DNA of 64,000 bases from Eutrophobius brisbanensis (lineage in GTDB: Bacteria > Pseudomonadota > Gammaproteobacteria > Eutrophobiales > Eutrophobiaceae): contig JAYPQE010000003.1 in the NCBI GenBank assembly GCA_038131795.1, positions 1,550,001 through 1,614,000 of the forward strand, read 5' to 3'. The translations under genes were made by a program, and so were the position numbers. Positions 1-8,323 of this stretch are shown here, piece by piece (positions within the stretch are counted from its first letter, which is position 1; every line of letters starts with the position of its first letter). A model generated the notes under the pieces. The model made no database searches and was not told the origin of the DNA. It saw nothing but the letters and a program-made list of their open reading frames with translations.

Positions 1-118
1 CTATACCAATCCAGACTACAAGGTCAGATTACCGGCAGAGGACGTGAAGGCGGCGGCAGAGGAAGTGGTTAATGCGGAGCCGTTGTTTGAGCTGGGTCCT
101 TCCAGTATGGATATGTAA
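1..118 (+). CDS. C-terminal end of an unidentified protein (partial)
   Basis: An open frame runs in from the left edge (codons from base 2) and ends at TAA 116-118, giving the last 38 residues, which finish in FELGPSSMDM. The piece is mildly acidic with a helix-like stretch rich in Ala, Glu and Val. It is too short for me to assign a family. It lies upstream of a hairpin repeat and points toward the minus-strand aldolase gene, so it is probably the last gene of an operon that lies outside the window, possibly part of the same aromatic catabolic region. Confidence 0.6.
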   Translation, partial: YTNPDYKVRLPAEDVKAAAEEVVNAEPLFELGPSSMDM

Positions 119-137
119 GTATTAATCAAAATTGATC

Positions 138-235
138 TTTTGCTTTTATACTTCGTTATCGCCTTCCTCAAATGCTCATTTACTGACATGTAAACTCCGC
201 TTTTCGGAAGGCTCTGGCCTCGTCTAAAAGCAAAA
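138..235. repeat. 98-base hairpin repeat, copy 1
   Basis: This is a long interrupted inverted repeat between convergent genes. The outer arms are TTTTGCTTTTA (138-148) and TAAAAGCAAAA (225-235), which match perfectly. Inner arms are GCCTTCC/GGAAGGC (about 161-167 and 206-212) and TTTAC/GTAAA (179-183 and 190-194), around the loop TGACAT. A similar core (CTGACATGTA followed by CTCC) recurs in the rRNA operon spacers near 24.3 and 25.0 kb, so it looks like a dispersed structured element. It may also act as a bidirectional terminator here. Confidence 0.7.
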
Positions 236-295
236 CCTCTAATTTTGAGGTGTGGCGGTCAAGTTAATTTATTATGAATAATATCGATTCTAATC

Positions 296-1048
296 CTATT
301 TTGAATCGTCGTCGCCCTTGACCAGCATATGATTACACCCACACTTGGTGGCCCAGTATTCCCATGCCCGCCAGGTTTCCGGAGAATAGGGCTTGTATCC
401 CTTGTTACGGGCATCGATCTCACCCTGGGACAGAGACTTGATATCTCCACCGAGACGAATGGCGGAAGATAAAGCCCGAGCATTCCTGGGTAAATAAACG
501 GCCATCCTCACCGCTTCAATCAGTGAGCGTGCCGCCGAGGCAAATCCATGTCCGCGCATCAGGGCCACATTATTATCCCCAAGGGTCTTTGCCAGGTCAT
601 CGGCCTGGTCCATATTGGAAACCAGCAGGTTAGTGTCGCCAAACTTATCTGCAATATCCCACACGGGTACATTGGCACCGATAAAACTACCGGAATGAAT
701 GACAGGACGTAACGGTGTCCCATTGGCAATACCATAGGGCAGGATATCTTCGGCATGGGCATGTACGGTAGACAGTATTTCCGGGCGTGCTTTTAGAATA
801 CCTGCATGAATAAACCGTTCCAGGTATAACGGCCGCGATTCCTCATGGACCGGATTTCCGTCCAGATCCAGCTCAACGATATCTTCCGCCGTTACCAGTT
901 CTGGTGCCAGGGACCGGGCCAGGAAGAAGGTGTTTGGGTTCTCCGGGTTACGGATACTGATATGCCCGTAGGCATCAACAACATTCTCATTTGCAAGGAT
1001 ACGGTTGGCAATGACAAGGTCATTAATCAGGCGTTCTTTCTCATTCAT
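296..1048 (-). CDS. Class II aldolase/adducin-family protein, possible aromatic-acid decarboxylase
   Basis: A 250-residue protein of the zinc-dependent class II aldolase fold. Metal-site histidines are visible as HAH at about 96-98 and RGHG at about 167, with an Glu near 77 (LERFIHAG) in the place of the usual catalytic acid. I chose the ATG at 1048 (MNEKERL) over the one 18 bases upstream because GAAGGA lies 10 bases before it. Members of this family act as aldolases, and some next to aromatic-degradation genes are decarboxylases (the PhtC type, 3,4-dihydroxyphthalate decarboxylase). The neighbouring dioxygenase and hydrolase genes make a decarboxylase or lyase role likely, but the substrate is inferred. 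It is transcribed divergently from the hydrolase gene at 1305. Confidence 0.75.
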   Translation of the reverse strand: MNEKERLINDLVIANRILANENVVDAYGHISIRNPENPNTFFLARSLAPELVTAEDIVELDLDGNPVHEESRPLYLERFIHAGILKARPEILSTVHAHAEDILPYGIANGTPLRPVIHSGSFIGANVPVWDIADKFGDTNLLVSNMDQADDLAKTLGDNNVALMRGHGFASAARSLIEAVRMAVYLPRNARALSSAIRLGGDIKSLSQGEIDARNKGYKPYSPETWRAWEYWATKCGCNHMLVKGDDDSK

Positions 1049-1210
1049 GATCAGGATGTCCTTCAATATTATTGTAATTATAGAAATTGAACTCAGGCTA
1101 TATGGAGATGATTTTCAAGTCAAGAATGTGTCTGTTATCCAAAGTGTTAAAGATATTGCTTTTATTCAAGGAATATTCCGGAGGGGAAACGTTCTATTTA
1201 CCGGAAAAAA

Positions 1211-1239
1211 GTTGACATCAAGATAGCCCAAAGCCAAAA
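1211..1239 (+). promoter_or_regulatory. Possible promoter for the hydrolase-dioxygenase operon
   Basis: A perfect -35 hexamer TTGACA is followed after 17 bases by CAAAAT, a weak match to TATAAT. It sits about 65 bases before the TTG start at 1305, in the 256-base gap between divergent genes. No operator or regulator gene was recognised nearby. The -10 match is poor, so this is tentative. Confidence 0.3.
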
Positions 1240-1304
1240 TCATCTATTCAGTTTGCTGTATTCTCTCTTTCAAACTATAACAACAAAAACCTTAAGGAAC
1301 GATC

Positions 1305-2102
1305 TTGGCTGAAATAACACTTTCTGATGGCAGGACCATCTCATACCATGACAGTGGGAGCGGAAAAACACTACTGTTTTTACACAGTTTTGGACACAAC
1401 AAGAACCTCTGGTATCCGCAGTTAACGCATTTTCATGCCCAGGGATACCGGGTGATTGCACCGGATATGCCCGGTCATGGAAATTCCTCTTTCCACCCTG
1501 AATCTCATACTGTGGACCTGATTGCCCAGTCATATATCGAGTTTCTGGAGAAGATTAATGTTGATAAGGCCGTGGTGGCCGGGATATCCATCGGCGGTTA
1601 TATCGCCTTGAGGATGTGGGCCAGAGGGTCCCAGCTGATGTCCGGACTGGTAATGATTTGTTCCAAAGCCGAAGCCGACACGGACGAAATTAAGGAACGC
1701 CGGCGTGCCCAGATTGAAAACATTGAAAAGAATGGCCTGGAGGCCTTCGTCGAATTGACTGGTCCCAAACGGGTTGCACCAAAGACCGTTGAAGAAAAAC
1801 CCTGGGTAGTGGACTGGATTAAAATGATGAATTACACCGTCAGTGCCGAGGCCAATGCCAAGACCCTTGAGGCCATGGCTATCAAGGAGGATGACACCCA
1901 TACCCTGGCAACGATTGATGTCCCTGCCCTGATCCTCTCCGGGAGTGACGATATATTCATACCCAAAGACTGCCCGTACACTATGGAGAAGGGGATAAAG
2001 AATGCCACCCACCATGTGGTAGAGGATACCGGTCATGTGGCCAGCCTGGAAAACCCAATCGCGGTGAATGCCTACCTGGAAGAATATCTTAAAACCGTCT
2101 AA
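1305..2102 (+). CDS. Alpha/beta hydrolase (3-oxoadipate enol-lactonase-like)
   Basis: A 265-residue alpha/beta hydrolase without a signal peptide. The nucleophile elbow is GISIGG with Ser95; the likely acid is Asp215 or 216 (SGSDD) and the likely base is His244 (TGHVA). The oxyanion region is LHSFGHN near residue 27. The start is TTG at 1305 with AAGGA at 1294-1298. Family members hydrolyse esters, lactones or C-C bonds in ring-cleavage pathways (PcaD, MhpC types). Directly downstream are a fumarylacetoacetate-hydrolase-family gene and a gentisate dioxygenase-like gene, which supports a role in aromatic catabolism. The exact substrate cannot be read from the sequence. Confidence 0.8.
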   Translation: MAEITLSDGRTISYHDSGSGKTLLFLHSFGHNKNLWYPQLTHFHAQGYRVIAPDMPGHGNSSFHPESHTVDLIAQSYIEFLEKINVDKAVVAGISIGGYIALRMWARGSQLMSGLVMICSKAEADTDEIKERRRAQIENIEKNGLEAFVELTGPKRVAPKTVEEKPWVVDWIKMMNYTVSAEANAKTLEAMAIKEDDTHTLATIDVPALILSGSDDIFIPKDCPYTMEKGIKNATHHVVEDTGHVASLENPIAVNAYLEEYLKTV

Positions 2103-2133
2103 TCAAACTAATAACACTAATAAGAGGTCTATC

Positions 2134-3060
2134 TTGAAATTACTAACCTTTACTACTGACAATAACTCAAAACAAACCCTTGGCGCACATCTGGGAGGAA
2201 CCAGTATCATTGATATGGCAAGGGCCTATGAACTAATCAACAATGCCGAGGCACCGGACTGGTTCTGTTCCGTCAGCAATCTGCTGGATGGTGGGGAGCC
2301 CGCCATGGCCCTGGCAAAGGAAACCTTTGAACAGGCAAAGGGCCGAACAGATGATGGCCTGGTCCATGATATGGACAGGATCACATTCCATCCCCCTGCT
2401 GGCGACCAGGCGAAGATACTGTGTGTCACCATGAACTACAGTTCACACGCCCAGGCCAGCGGTAGTAAGCAATCAGATGAGCCCTATTTCTTCCTGAAAT
2501 TTGCCACTGCCATGACGCCACACGGAGCCCCCATCTGCCATTCAAAGACCTCCCAGAAGCATGACAGTGAGATCGAGCTGGGTATTGTCATTGGCAAACG
2601 AGGCAAATATATCTCCCGTGAAGATGCCTTTGATTATATTGCCGGTTATACGGTCATTAACGACTTTACCTGGCGTGACCGTCGCTCCCTGACGGACGAT
2701 CCCAATAGTGCCAGACTTCACTGGTTTACCCTTAAAAACCTGGATAATGCAGCGCCTATCGGTCCCTGGCTGGTAACCCGGGATGAGATCCCTGATCCCT
2801 ACAACCTGGAAATCAAATTGACCCTGGATAATGATCCAGATCATCTCGAAGTGGGTACCACCGAGGGTATGATGCATCGTATAGACGACCTGGTTTACCA
2901 CGCCTCTAACGGCCTTACCCTGCAACCGGGTGATGTCATTGCCTCCGGCACACCGCATCACGTTGCATTTGGTAAGGAAAGATGGCTGCAGGACGGTGAT
3001 GTTCTCAGGGCCGAGATAACCGGAATCGGGGCACTGGTTAATCCCATTAAATCAGAATAA
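2134..3060 (+). CDS. Fumarylacetoacetate-hydrolase-family protein (possible fumarylpyruvate hydrolase)
   Basis: A 308-residue FAH-fold enzyme. The core signature is visible: EIELGIVIGKRG, then AGYTVINDFTWRD, and near the end ASGTPHHVAFGK. The acidic residues of the E-x-E pair and the later Asp would hold the catalytic Mg or Mn. The frame is open further upstream, but I place the start at TTG 2134 because AGAGG lies about 7 bases before it and the alternative overlaps the hydrolase gene. In gentisate pathways an FAH-family enzyme cleaves maleyl- or fumarylpyruvate to pyruvate and a C4 acid. The adjacent gentisate dioxygenase-like gene makes that the most natural role; a hydratase or decarboxylase is also possible. 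Confidence 0.8.
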   Translation: MKLLTFTTDNNSKQTLGAHLGGTSIIDMARAYELINNAEAPDWFCSVSNLLDGGEPAMALAKETFEQAKGRTDDGLVHDMDRITFHPPAGDQAKILCVTMNYSSHAQASGSKQSDEPYFFLKFATAMTPHGAPICHSKTSQKHDSEIELGIVIGKRGKYISREDAFDYIAGYTVINDFTWRDRRSLTDDPNSARLHWFTLKNLDNAAPIGPWLVTRDEIPDPYNLEIKLTLDNDPDHLEVGTTEGMMHRIDDLVYHASNGLTLQPGDVIASGTPHHVAFGKERWLQDGDVLRAEITGIGALVNPIKSE

Positions 3061-3108
3061 TAAGGCCAGGTCTGATACATATAAACTTAAGAGTGAAGGT
3101 GAAATATT

Positions 3109-4212
3109 ATGAACGAAGAAGCTAAAACCCAACGTGAAATCCTGATCCAAGACCTGCTAGAAAACAACTTCACAACGTTTTTTGTTGCGACCCATCCGAA
3201 ATATTCCAAGAGCAATCCAGCGTTTCGCTTTACCCCATCACCGGTCAGTATCGCCATACCTTACTCATGGTCTTTCCAGGAGGCCCGTAAACGGCTGATG
3301 AAACTCAGTGATGTGTTAACACAGGAAGAGGCGGAGCGTCGCAATGTGAATTTTGTTAATCCTGCCTTGAAAGATTTCATGCCCGGTGCGGCATTGCCTT
3401 CCCTACGGGGCGGGATTCAAATGTTACTCCCGGGGGAGCAGGCCTTTTCTCACCGCCATTCGGCCAATGCCTTCCGGCTGGTACTGGAAGCGCCTGAGTC
3501 AGGTGCCTACACCATCGTTGAAGGTAATAAATTACCTATGCACAAGGGTGACATTATCCTGACCCCCAACTGGACCTGGCATGACCACCATAATCAAGGT
3601 GATTCCCATGTGATCTGGTATGACGGTCTGGATGTGATGCTGGCCTACTGGCTGGGCGGTGTCTTCTATGAAGAAATGAAAGACGTAGACAACGTGGAAT
3701 ACCAGGACGTTAAACATGAATGCAATGCCTTAACGGATACATTTGGGCCCGGTCTCATACATCGTCGCACCATGTACCCAGACAGGATCCCGACCTCAGA
3801 TAACCCCCTGATTTACTATCCTTACTCCAAGGCCCGCCAGCATCTGGATGACCTGGCTGAACAGGGGCTGGGTAATGAATACGAAGGGGTGAGGATGGAA
3901 TACGTCAATCCCTATAACTGTGGAACGGCCTTCCCCACCATGGAAGTTGCCATCCGTCGAATCAATGGTAAGTCCACTGTTGAAGCCATGCACCGCTTAG
4001 AGAACATTATTTATGTCACCATGGAAGGATCCGTCACATTTCACCTGCCGGACAACCAGACATTTACCACCCAGCCCCATGATGTAACTGCCATTCCATC
4101 ATGGGTACCCTACAGCATCACCAATAATGAAGGTGAACCTGCCGTATTAACTTCGCAGTCTGACCGTCCGGTATTCAAGGCATTGGGATATTACACTGAA
4201 AAAGTAGCGTAA
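3109..4212 (+). CDS. Gentisate 1,2-dioxygenase-like bicupin
   Basis: A 367-residue bicupin ring-cleavage dioxygenase. The N-terminal cupin has the Fe(II)-binding pattern HRH at 115-117 and WHDH at 157-160, followed by IWYDGLD, which is typical of gentisate and salicylate 1,2-dioxygenases. The C-terminal cupin covers roughly 240-360 and lacks an obvious iron triad, as is usual in the family. A GTGAAGG ribosome site precedes the ATG. It would open gentisate or a related ring between C1 and C2, giving maleylpyruvate for the FAH-family enzyme encoded just upstream. The gene ends the operon, with a strong terminator 20 bases after the stop. Salicylate or 1-hydroxy-2-naphthoate dioxygenases are alternatives. 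Confidence 0.82.
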   Translation: MNEEAKTQREILIQDLLENNFTTFFVATHPKYSKSNPAFRFTPSPVSIAIPYSWSFQEARKRLMKLSDVLTQEEAERRNVNFVNPALKDFMPGAALPSLRGGIQMLLPGEQAFSHRHSANAFRLVLEAPESGAYTIVEGNKLPMHKGDIILTPNWTWHDHHNQGDSHVIWYDGLDVMLAYWLGGVFYEEMKDVDNVEYQDVKHECNALTDTFGPGLIHRRTMYPDRIPTSDNPLIYYPYSKARQHLDDLAEQGLGNEYEGVRMEYVNPYNCGTAFPTMEVAIRRINGKSTVEAMHRLENIIYVTMEGSVTFHLPDNQTFTTQPHDVTAIPSWVPYSITNNEGEPAVLTSQSDRPVFKALGYYTEKVA

Positions 4213-4231
4213 TTCGCCTAACTAACGGTTT

Positions 4232-4268
4232 AAGCCAGCGTTGCGGCCCTGCTTCGCTGGCTTTTTTA
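4232..4268 (+). terminator. Rho-independent terminator after the dioxygenase gene
   Basis: A 9-base perfect stem, AAGCCAGCG with CGCTGGCTT, encloses a GC-rich loop and is followed by a run of T. It separates the dioxygenase operon from the decarboxylase gene at 4351. Confidence 0.9.
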
Positions 4269-4350
4269 TTTAATAGCTTTAAATACTGTAAAATGAACTA
4301 CATCAATTTAATGTAAACAAATATAAGTATGTAAAAAATGGAGTAAATGA

Positions 4351-5343
4351 ATGTCCAAACTTAAAATGACGCTGGGTTGCTGGGGCTATGACAGGACCAA
4401 TGCACTCAAGGATGGGTCAGTTATCCCAGACGGTATCGATCTGAATTTTCTCGACATGTCTGTAGAAGAGACCTTCTTCAGGATGTTACGCCATCAGGAG
4501 TTCGATGCCGCGGAGATGTCGATGTCATCTTATACGGTCACCATGTTTAGTGAAAACCGTCCCTTCATTGCCATCCCGGTTTTTCCGTCACGGATATTCA
4601 GACATTCTGCCATTTTTATCAATAAAAACTCATGTATTAAAGAACCAAAGGATTTAATCGGCAAGCGCGTAGGCTGCCCCGAATACCAGATGACCGCACC
4701 GGTTTGGATTAGGGGAATCATGTCAGATGAATACGGTGTACCCGTTGATAGCGTGCATTATCTGACCGGAGGTGAAGAAGAACCCAACCGCCCTGAAAAA
4801 ATACCGTTGAACCTGCCGGACAACATTACAGTTGAACCCATTGGTAAAGATAAAACCCTGGCAACCATGCTGGAATGCGGGGAGCTGGATGCACTGTATA
4901 CTGCCAGGGCCCCGCTGTCCTTTTACCGTGACGACTCTAACATACAACGCCTGTTTCCAAATTATCCTGAAGTTGAAAGGGATTATTTTAAAAAGACCAG
5001 TATCTTCCCCATTATGCATTGTGTCGTCATCAGACGTGACGTCTATGAAGCCAATCCCTGGGTGGCGCAATCATTGCTGAAGGCCTTTTCCCAGGCCCAG
5101 AAAATAACCTATGACAATATCTCCCTGACCGGCTCACCCATGGTCATGTTGCCCTGGGTGGTTTCGTTGATCGAAGAGGCGAAACGGACCATGGGAGAGG
5201 ATTTCTGGCCCTATGGCTTTGAGAAAAACCGTGACACCATTGCGACATTTTTACGCTATCATTATGAACAGGGACTGTCCCAGCGGCAGTTACAACCGGA
5301 AGAGATGTTTGCCACTGAATCTATGGAATCTTTTGTTATCTGA
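4351..5343 (+). CDS. 4,5-dihydroxyphthalate decarboxylase-like protein (Pht5 family)
   Basis: A 330-residue protein resembling the 4,5-dihydroxyphthalate decarboxylase family, which has a periplasmic-binding-protein-like fold (related to NMT1/THI5 binding proteins). Family marks include the N-terminal LGCWGYDRTNALKDG, the stretch DAAEMSMSSY and the central GKRVGCPEYQMTAP. It lacks a signal peptide, which fits a cytoplasmic enzyme rather than a transporter receptor. GGAG lies 8 bases before ATG 4351. In phthalate degradation such enzymes remove a carboxyl group to give protocatechuate; here the substrate is unknown. It starts after a terminator and is followed after one base by the multicopper oxidase gene, so the two are very likely co-transcribed. 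Confidence 0.75.
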   Translation: MSKLKMTLGCWGYDRTNALKDGSVIPDGIDLNFLDMSVEETFFRMLRHQEFDAAEMSMSSYTVTMFSENRPFIAIPVFPSRIFRHSAIFINKNSCIKEPKDLIGKRVGCPEYQMTAPVWIRGIMSDEYGVPVDSVHYLTGGEEEPNRPEKIPLNLPDNITVEPIGKDKTLATMLECGELDALYTARAPLSFYRDDSNIQRLFPNYPEVERDYFKKTSIFPIMHCVVIRRDVYEANPWVAQSLLKAFSQAQKITYDNISLTGSPMVMLPWVVSLIEEAKRTMGEDFWPYGFEKNRDTIATFLRYHYEQGLSQRQLQPEEMFATESMESFVI

Positions 5344-5344
5344 T

Positions 5345-7135
5345 ATGAAGACTAAATTACTCAACCTGCTAGTATGTATATTAATTACCCTGCCCGGTGT
5401 GATAGTTGGACAGGAAAACCATGAACATGACCATGACATGTCATCCCCTCAAAATACAGATTCCATGGAGATGGAACACCACGATCATGCCGCCATGGGC
5501 CACAGTATGGCGGGTAACATGCAATTGCCCGGTATGGCTTTCACAAAAGAGATTAATGGCCTGCCAGATGCTGTTCCACCTCAGACCGTGACACTGAAAG
5601 ATGGCGATACCTATACCATCACTGCAGAGTATGTAAAAAAACAGGTTGGCAACCATACCCTGAGAATGCTGGCCTATAACCGCTCAATTCCTGGACCAAT
5701 ACTCCAGATCGAACAGGACAGTGAGATACGGGTAAATTTCATCAATAAAACCGATATCGACCAAACCATACACTCTCATGGAGTACGCGTTGATAACCGC
5801 TATGACGGTGTACCTGATGTTACTCAGAATCCCATAGCGCCTGGCGAGTCATTTGAATATATATTGAAATTCAAAGACGCAGGGGTGTTCTGGTATCACC
5901 CACATACCCGGGAAGATTATGGCCAGGAAATGGGTTTATATGGAAATTATCTTATATCACCTGAAGATAATCACTACTGGAACCCTGTGAGCCGGGAAAT
6001 CCCTCTGGTTATTGACGATATTCTAATTGAGGATGGCCAGATAGCAGATTTCTATAAGGAATTCACCAATTTTGCCCTGCTTGGGAGGTTTGGAAACGAA
6101 TATCTGGTGAACGGGGAAAAAAACTACTCTCTGAATATCAATAAAGGTGAGGTCATACGATTTTTTGTCACCAATGTCTCCAACACACGCACCTATAACC
6201 TGACCATCCCTGGCGTCCAGCTCAAAGTTGTCGGTGGAGACCTAGGTAAATATGAACATGAATATTTTGCCGACAATCTATTAATCTCACCGGCCGAGCG
6301 AATCGTGGTTGAAGCTTTTTTCAGGGAATCGGGTGATTTTCAGTTAAGACATACTCAGCCGGACAACAAGGTCAACCTGATGAAATTCGTCGCCAGAAAT
6401 GTTGCCCGTGAACAAGTAGAGGTAACCAACGCCTTCTACAGGTTGAGGCATAACAATGATGTTAAAATTGAATTTGCGGGAATGCGTAACCTTATGGATT
6501 CCCCGCCGGATAAGACTCTGAAGATGACTATCTCATTAGCTAATCAGGAAATTGACCATAGTGAACATGCTCACATGGATATGCAAATGGATTCACATGA
6601 CCATACTCAACACGACACTTCACCCAATTCACTGACCAGGGCGTACCAACTAAATGCACCAGCTGAAAGCGTATTACAGACTGTTCAATGGGACGACCTT
6701 GAACAATCTGACCGGACCAACATCACCCCTGATATTTACTGGAAATTGATTGATGAAAAAACAGGGAAAACGAGTTCAGATATTGATGACTGGGTATTTA
6801 AACAAGATGAACTTGTAAAAATCAGATTAATTAATGATAAAAATGCCGATCATATTATGCAACACCCCGTCCATGTGCATGGACAGCAGTTTGTTGTTCT
6901 CGCAGTTGATGAAATGCCGAATAATAATCTTGTCTGGAAAGATACTGCGCTGGTTTTCCCGGGTCAGACAATGGACATACTGGTGAAAATGTCGAATACA
7001 GGTGAATGGATGTTACACTGCCACATATCTGAGCATTTACACGCTGGTATGATGATGAAGTTTAGAGTAGAAGATAAAAATGGTCATGCCAGTGGCGACG
7101 ATTTTCGACACACATTAATGCATAATCATCATTGA
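5345..7135 (+). CDS. Exported His/Met-rich multicopper oxidase (CopA/laccase type)
   Basis: A 596-residue multicopper oxidase. Residues 1 to about 22 form a signal peptide (hydrophobic LLNLLVCILITLPGVIVG), so it acts in the periplasm. All four copper motifs are present: HSHGVRVDN, WYHPHTRE, HPVHVHGQQF and HCHISEHLHAGMM, the last with the type 1 Cys, His and axial Met. Two His/Met-rich stretches, one just after the signal peptide and one near residues 395-420, resemble the copper-binding segments of CopA-like oxidases. I start at ATG 5345, one base after the upstream stop, because the longer frame lacks a signal peptide. It could oxidise Cu(I) or phenolics; the tight coupling to an aromatic decarboxylase gene hints at the latter. 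Confidence 0.85.
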   Translation: MKTKLLNLLVCILITLPGVIVGQENHEHDHDMSSPQNTDSMEMEHHDHAAMGHSMAGNMQLPGMAFTKEINGLPDAVPPQTVTLKDGDTYTITAEYVKKQVGNHTLRMLAYNRSIPGPILQIEQDSEIRVNFINKTDIDQTIHSHGVRVDNRYDGVPDVTQNPIAPGESFEYILKFKDAGVFWYHPHTREDYGQEMGLYGNYLISPEDNHYWNPVSREIPLVIDDILIEDGQIADFYKEFTNFALLGRFGNEYLVNGEKNYSLNINKGEVIRFFVTNVSNTRTYNLTIPGVQLKVVGGDLGKYEHEYFADNLLISPAERIVVEAFFRESGDFQLRHTQPDNKVNLMKFVARNVAREQVEVTNAFYRLRHNNDVKIEFAGMRNLMDSPPDKTLKMTISLANQEIDHSEHAHMDMQMDSHDHTQHDTSPNSLTRAYQLNAPAESVLQTVQWDDLEQSDRTNITPDIYWKLIDEKTGKTSSDIDDWVFKQDELVKIRLINDKNADHIMQHPVHVHGQQFVVLAVDEMPNNNLVWKDTALVFPGQTMDILVKMSNTGEWMLHCHISEHLHAGMMMKFRVEDKNGHASGDDFRHTLMHNHH

Positions 7136-7161
7136 TTCATTAATTTTCTTCGATAAAGTGA

Positions 7162-7461
7162 GCGTTACAGTTTAATCCCGCGGGTAATTTAAAGTCTGGG
7201 TTTTTTAATTCCACCTGTACGCCAAATGTATCAACTATTAAGCAGGAAGAGCTTGATAAAACATATATTTCCGGACGCAATGCCGGATATATAAACTTTA
7301 TACATGGTGGAAAACAATCCTGCTCGAAATCAATCGTAAGTTTTGAGCCTGCTGTAGGTGATTATTATATTTTTCCAGGTTGGTTACTTCACGGCGTAGA
7401 ACCATTTAAAGGAATTGGGGAAAGACGATCTCTCGCATTTAATGCCTATATTAAAACCTAA
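7162..7461 (+). pseudogene. Remnant of a 2-oxoglutarate/Fe(II) oxygenase
   Basis: Between the oxidase and ribA genes one frame is open from just after TGA 7159-7161 to TAA 7459-7461 (99 codons) with no start codon. It reads like the C-terminal half of a small prolyl-4-hydroxylase-type oxygenase: GDYYIFPGWLLHGVEPF carries the distal metal His, and ERRSLAFN carries the Arg that binds 2-oxoglutarate. The N-terminal half with the HxD metal motif is absent. I read it as a truncated gene; its old neighbours are lost. Confidence 0.65.
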
Positions 7462-7666
7462 TAAAATACGAAACTTCAGACATTCCTGTAACCGGTTTAG
7501 TTGTCAAATAGAATTAATGATTACGCCTTGAATATTGAAAAATGCAAATAATAAAGACTATTTTCAATCATTAAAATTATTAACAGGAAAAATCAAGTTT
7601 CATCTGAATTGATACAAGGCATGCAAAACTTTACCAATATTTTATATCAAAGTAAGATGTCAACAT

Positions 7667-8323
7667 ATGAAAGATAAGAAGGTAATCAGAACATCCAGTG
7701 CCCGGATTCCAACTGTACACGGTGATTTTCAATTGTGCTATTACACCAATTCTGAGGATGACAAGGCACACCTGGCATTTTATATGGGAGATATCAGTCA
7801 ATGCGAACAAGTATTGGTCCGTGTCCATTCGGAGTGTTTTACTGGCGATGTGCTGGGTTCTCAACGATGCGACTGTGGTGAACAATTAAATAACGCTTTA
7901 CAAAAAATTGCTGAAGATGGTTGTGGTGTACTTGTTTATATGCGACAGGAGGGCCGTGGCATTGGCCTGTTGAAAAAAATTGAAGCCTACAATCTCCAGG
8001 ATGCAGGACATGACACAGTGGATGCAAACCTGATGTTAGGGCACCTGGCTGATGAACGAGATTACACACTGGCTGCCAGAATACTTGATGACCTTGGTGT
8101 TAACTCAATAAGGCTGATGACCAACAACCCAACAAAAATTGACGCCCTGGAAAAAGAAGGTATCAATATTGTTGAACGCGTACAGCTAGAACCCACTGTT
8201 ACTTCAGAAAATGCACGTTATCTTCTTACCAAAGTAGAAAGAATGAATCACATATTATCCGTGCAACCATCACAAGCCAAAACCGGCAAAAAGAACCAGC
8301 ATGAACCTCAACCAACAGATTGA
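7667..8323 (+). CDS. ribA: GTP cyclohydrolase II
   Basis: A 218-residue stand-alone GTP cyclohydrolase II, which opens the imidazole ring of GTP to give the diaminopyrimidine that starts riboflavin synthesis, with release of formate and pyrophosphate. Zinc ligands Cys57, Cys68 and Cys70 are seen in SECFTGDVLGSQRCDCG, and the catalytic region VYMRQEGRGIGL (about 90-101) and MTNNPTK are intact, including the Tyr that marks true GTP cyclohydrolase II. No DHBP synthase domain is fused. It opens a plus-strand operon; the next frame starts 23 bases before its stop. No FMN riboswitch was recognised upstream. Its neighbours (PTPS-like, glycosyltransferase, methyltransferase) suggest a pathway-specific copy rather than, or besides, the housekeeping enzyme. 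Confidence 0.92.
   Translation: MKDKKVIRTSSARIPTVHGDFQLCYYTNSEDDKAHLAFYMGDISQCEQVLVRVHSECFTGDVLGSQRCDCGEQLNNALQKIAEDGCGVLVYMRQEGRGIGLLKKIEAYNLQDAGHDTVDANLMLGHLADERDYTLAARILDDLGVNSIRLMTNNPTKIDALEKEGINIVERVQLEPTVTSENARYLLTKVERMNHILSVQPSQAKTGKKNQHEPQPTD

Noticed and set aside
1005..1226. A 73-codon plus-strand frame before the hydrolase gene
   Set aside because: It overlaps the aldolase gene on the other strand, has no ribosome site and reads like random sequence.
7462..7666. FMN riboswitch before ribA
   Set aside because: The conserved AGGG-type and GATTC-type motifs of the RFN element were not found.
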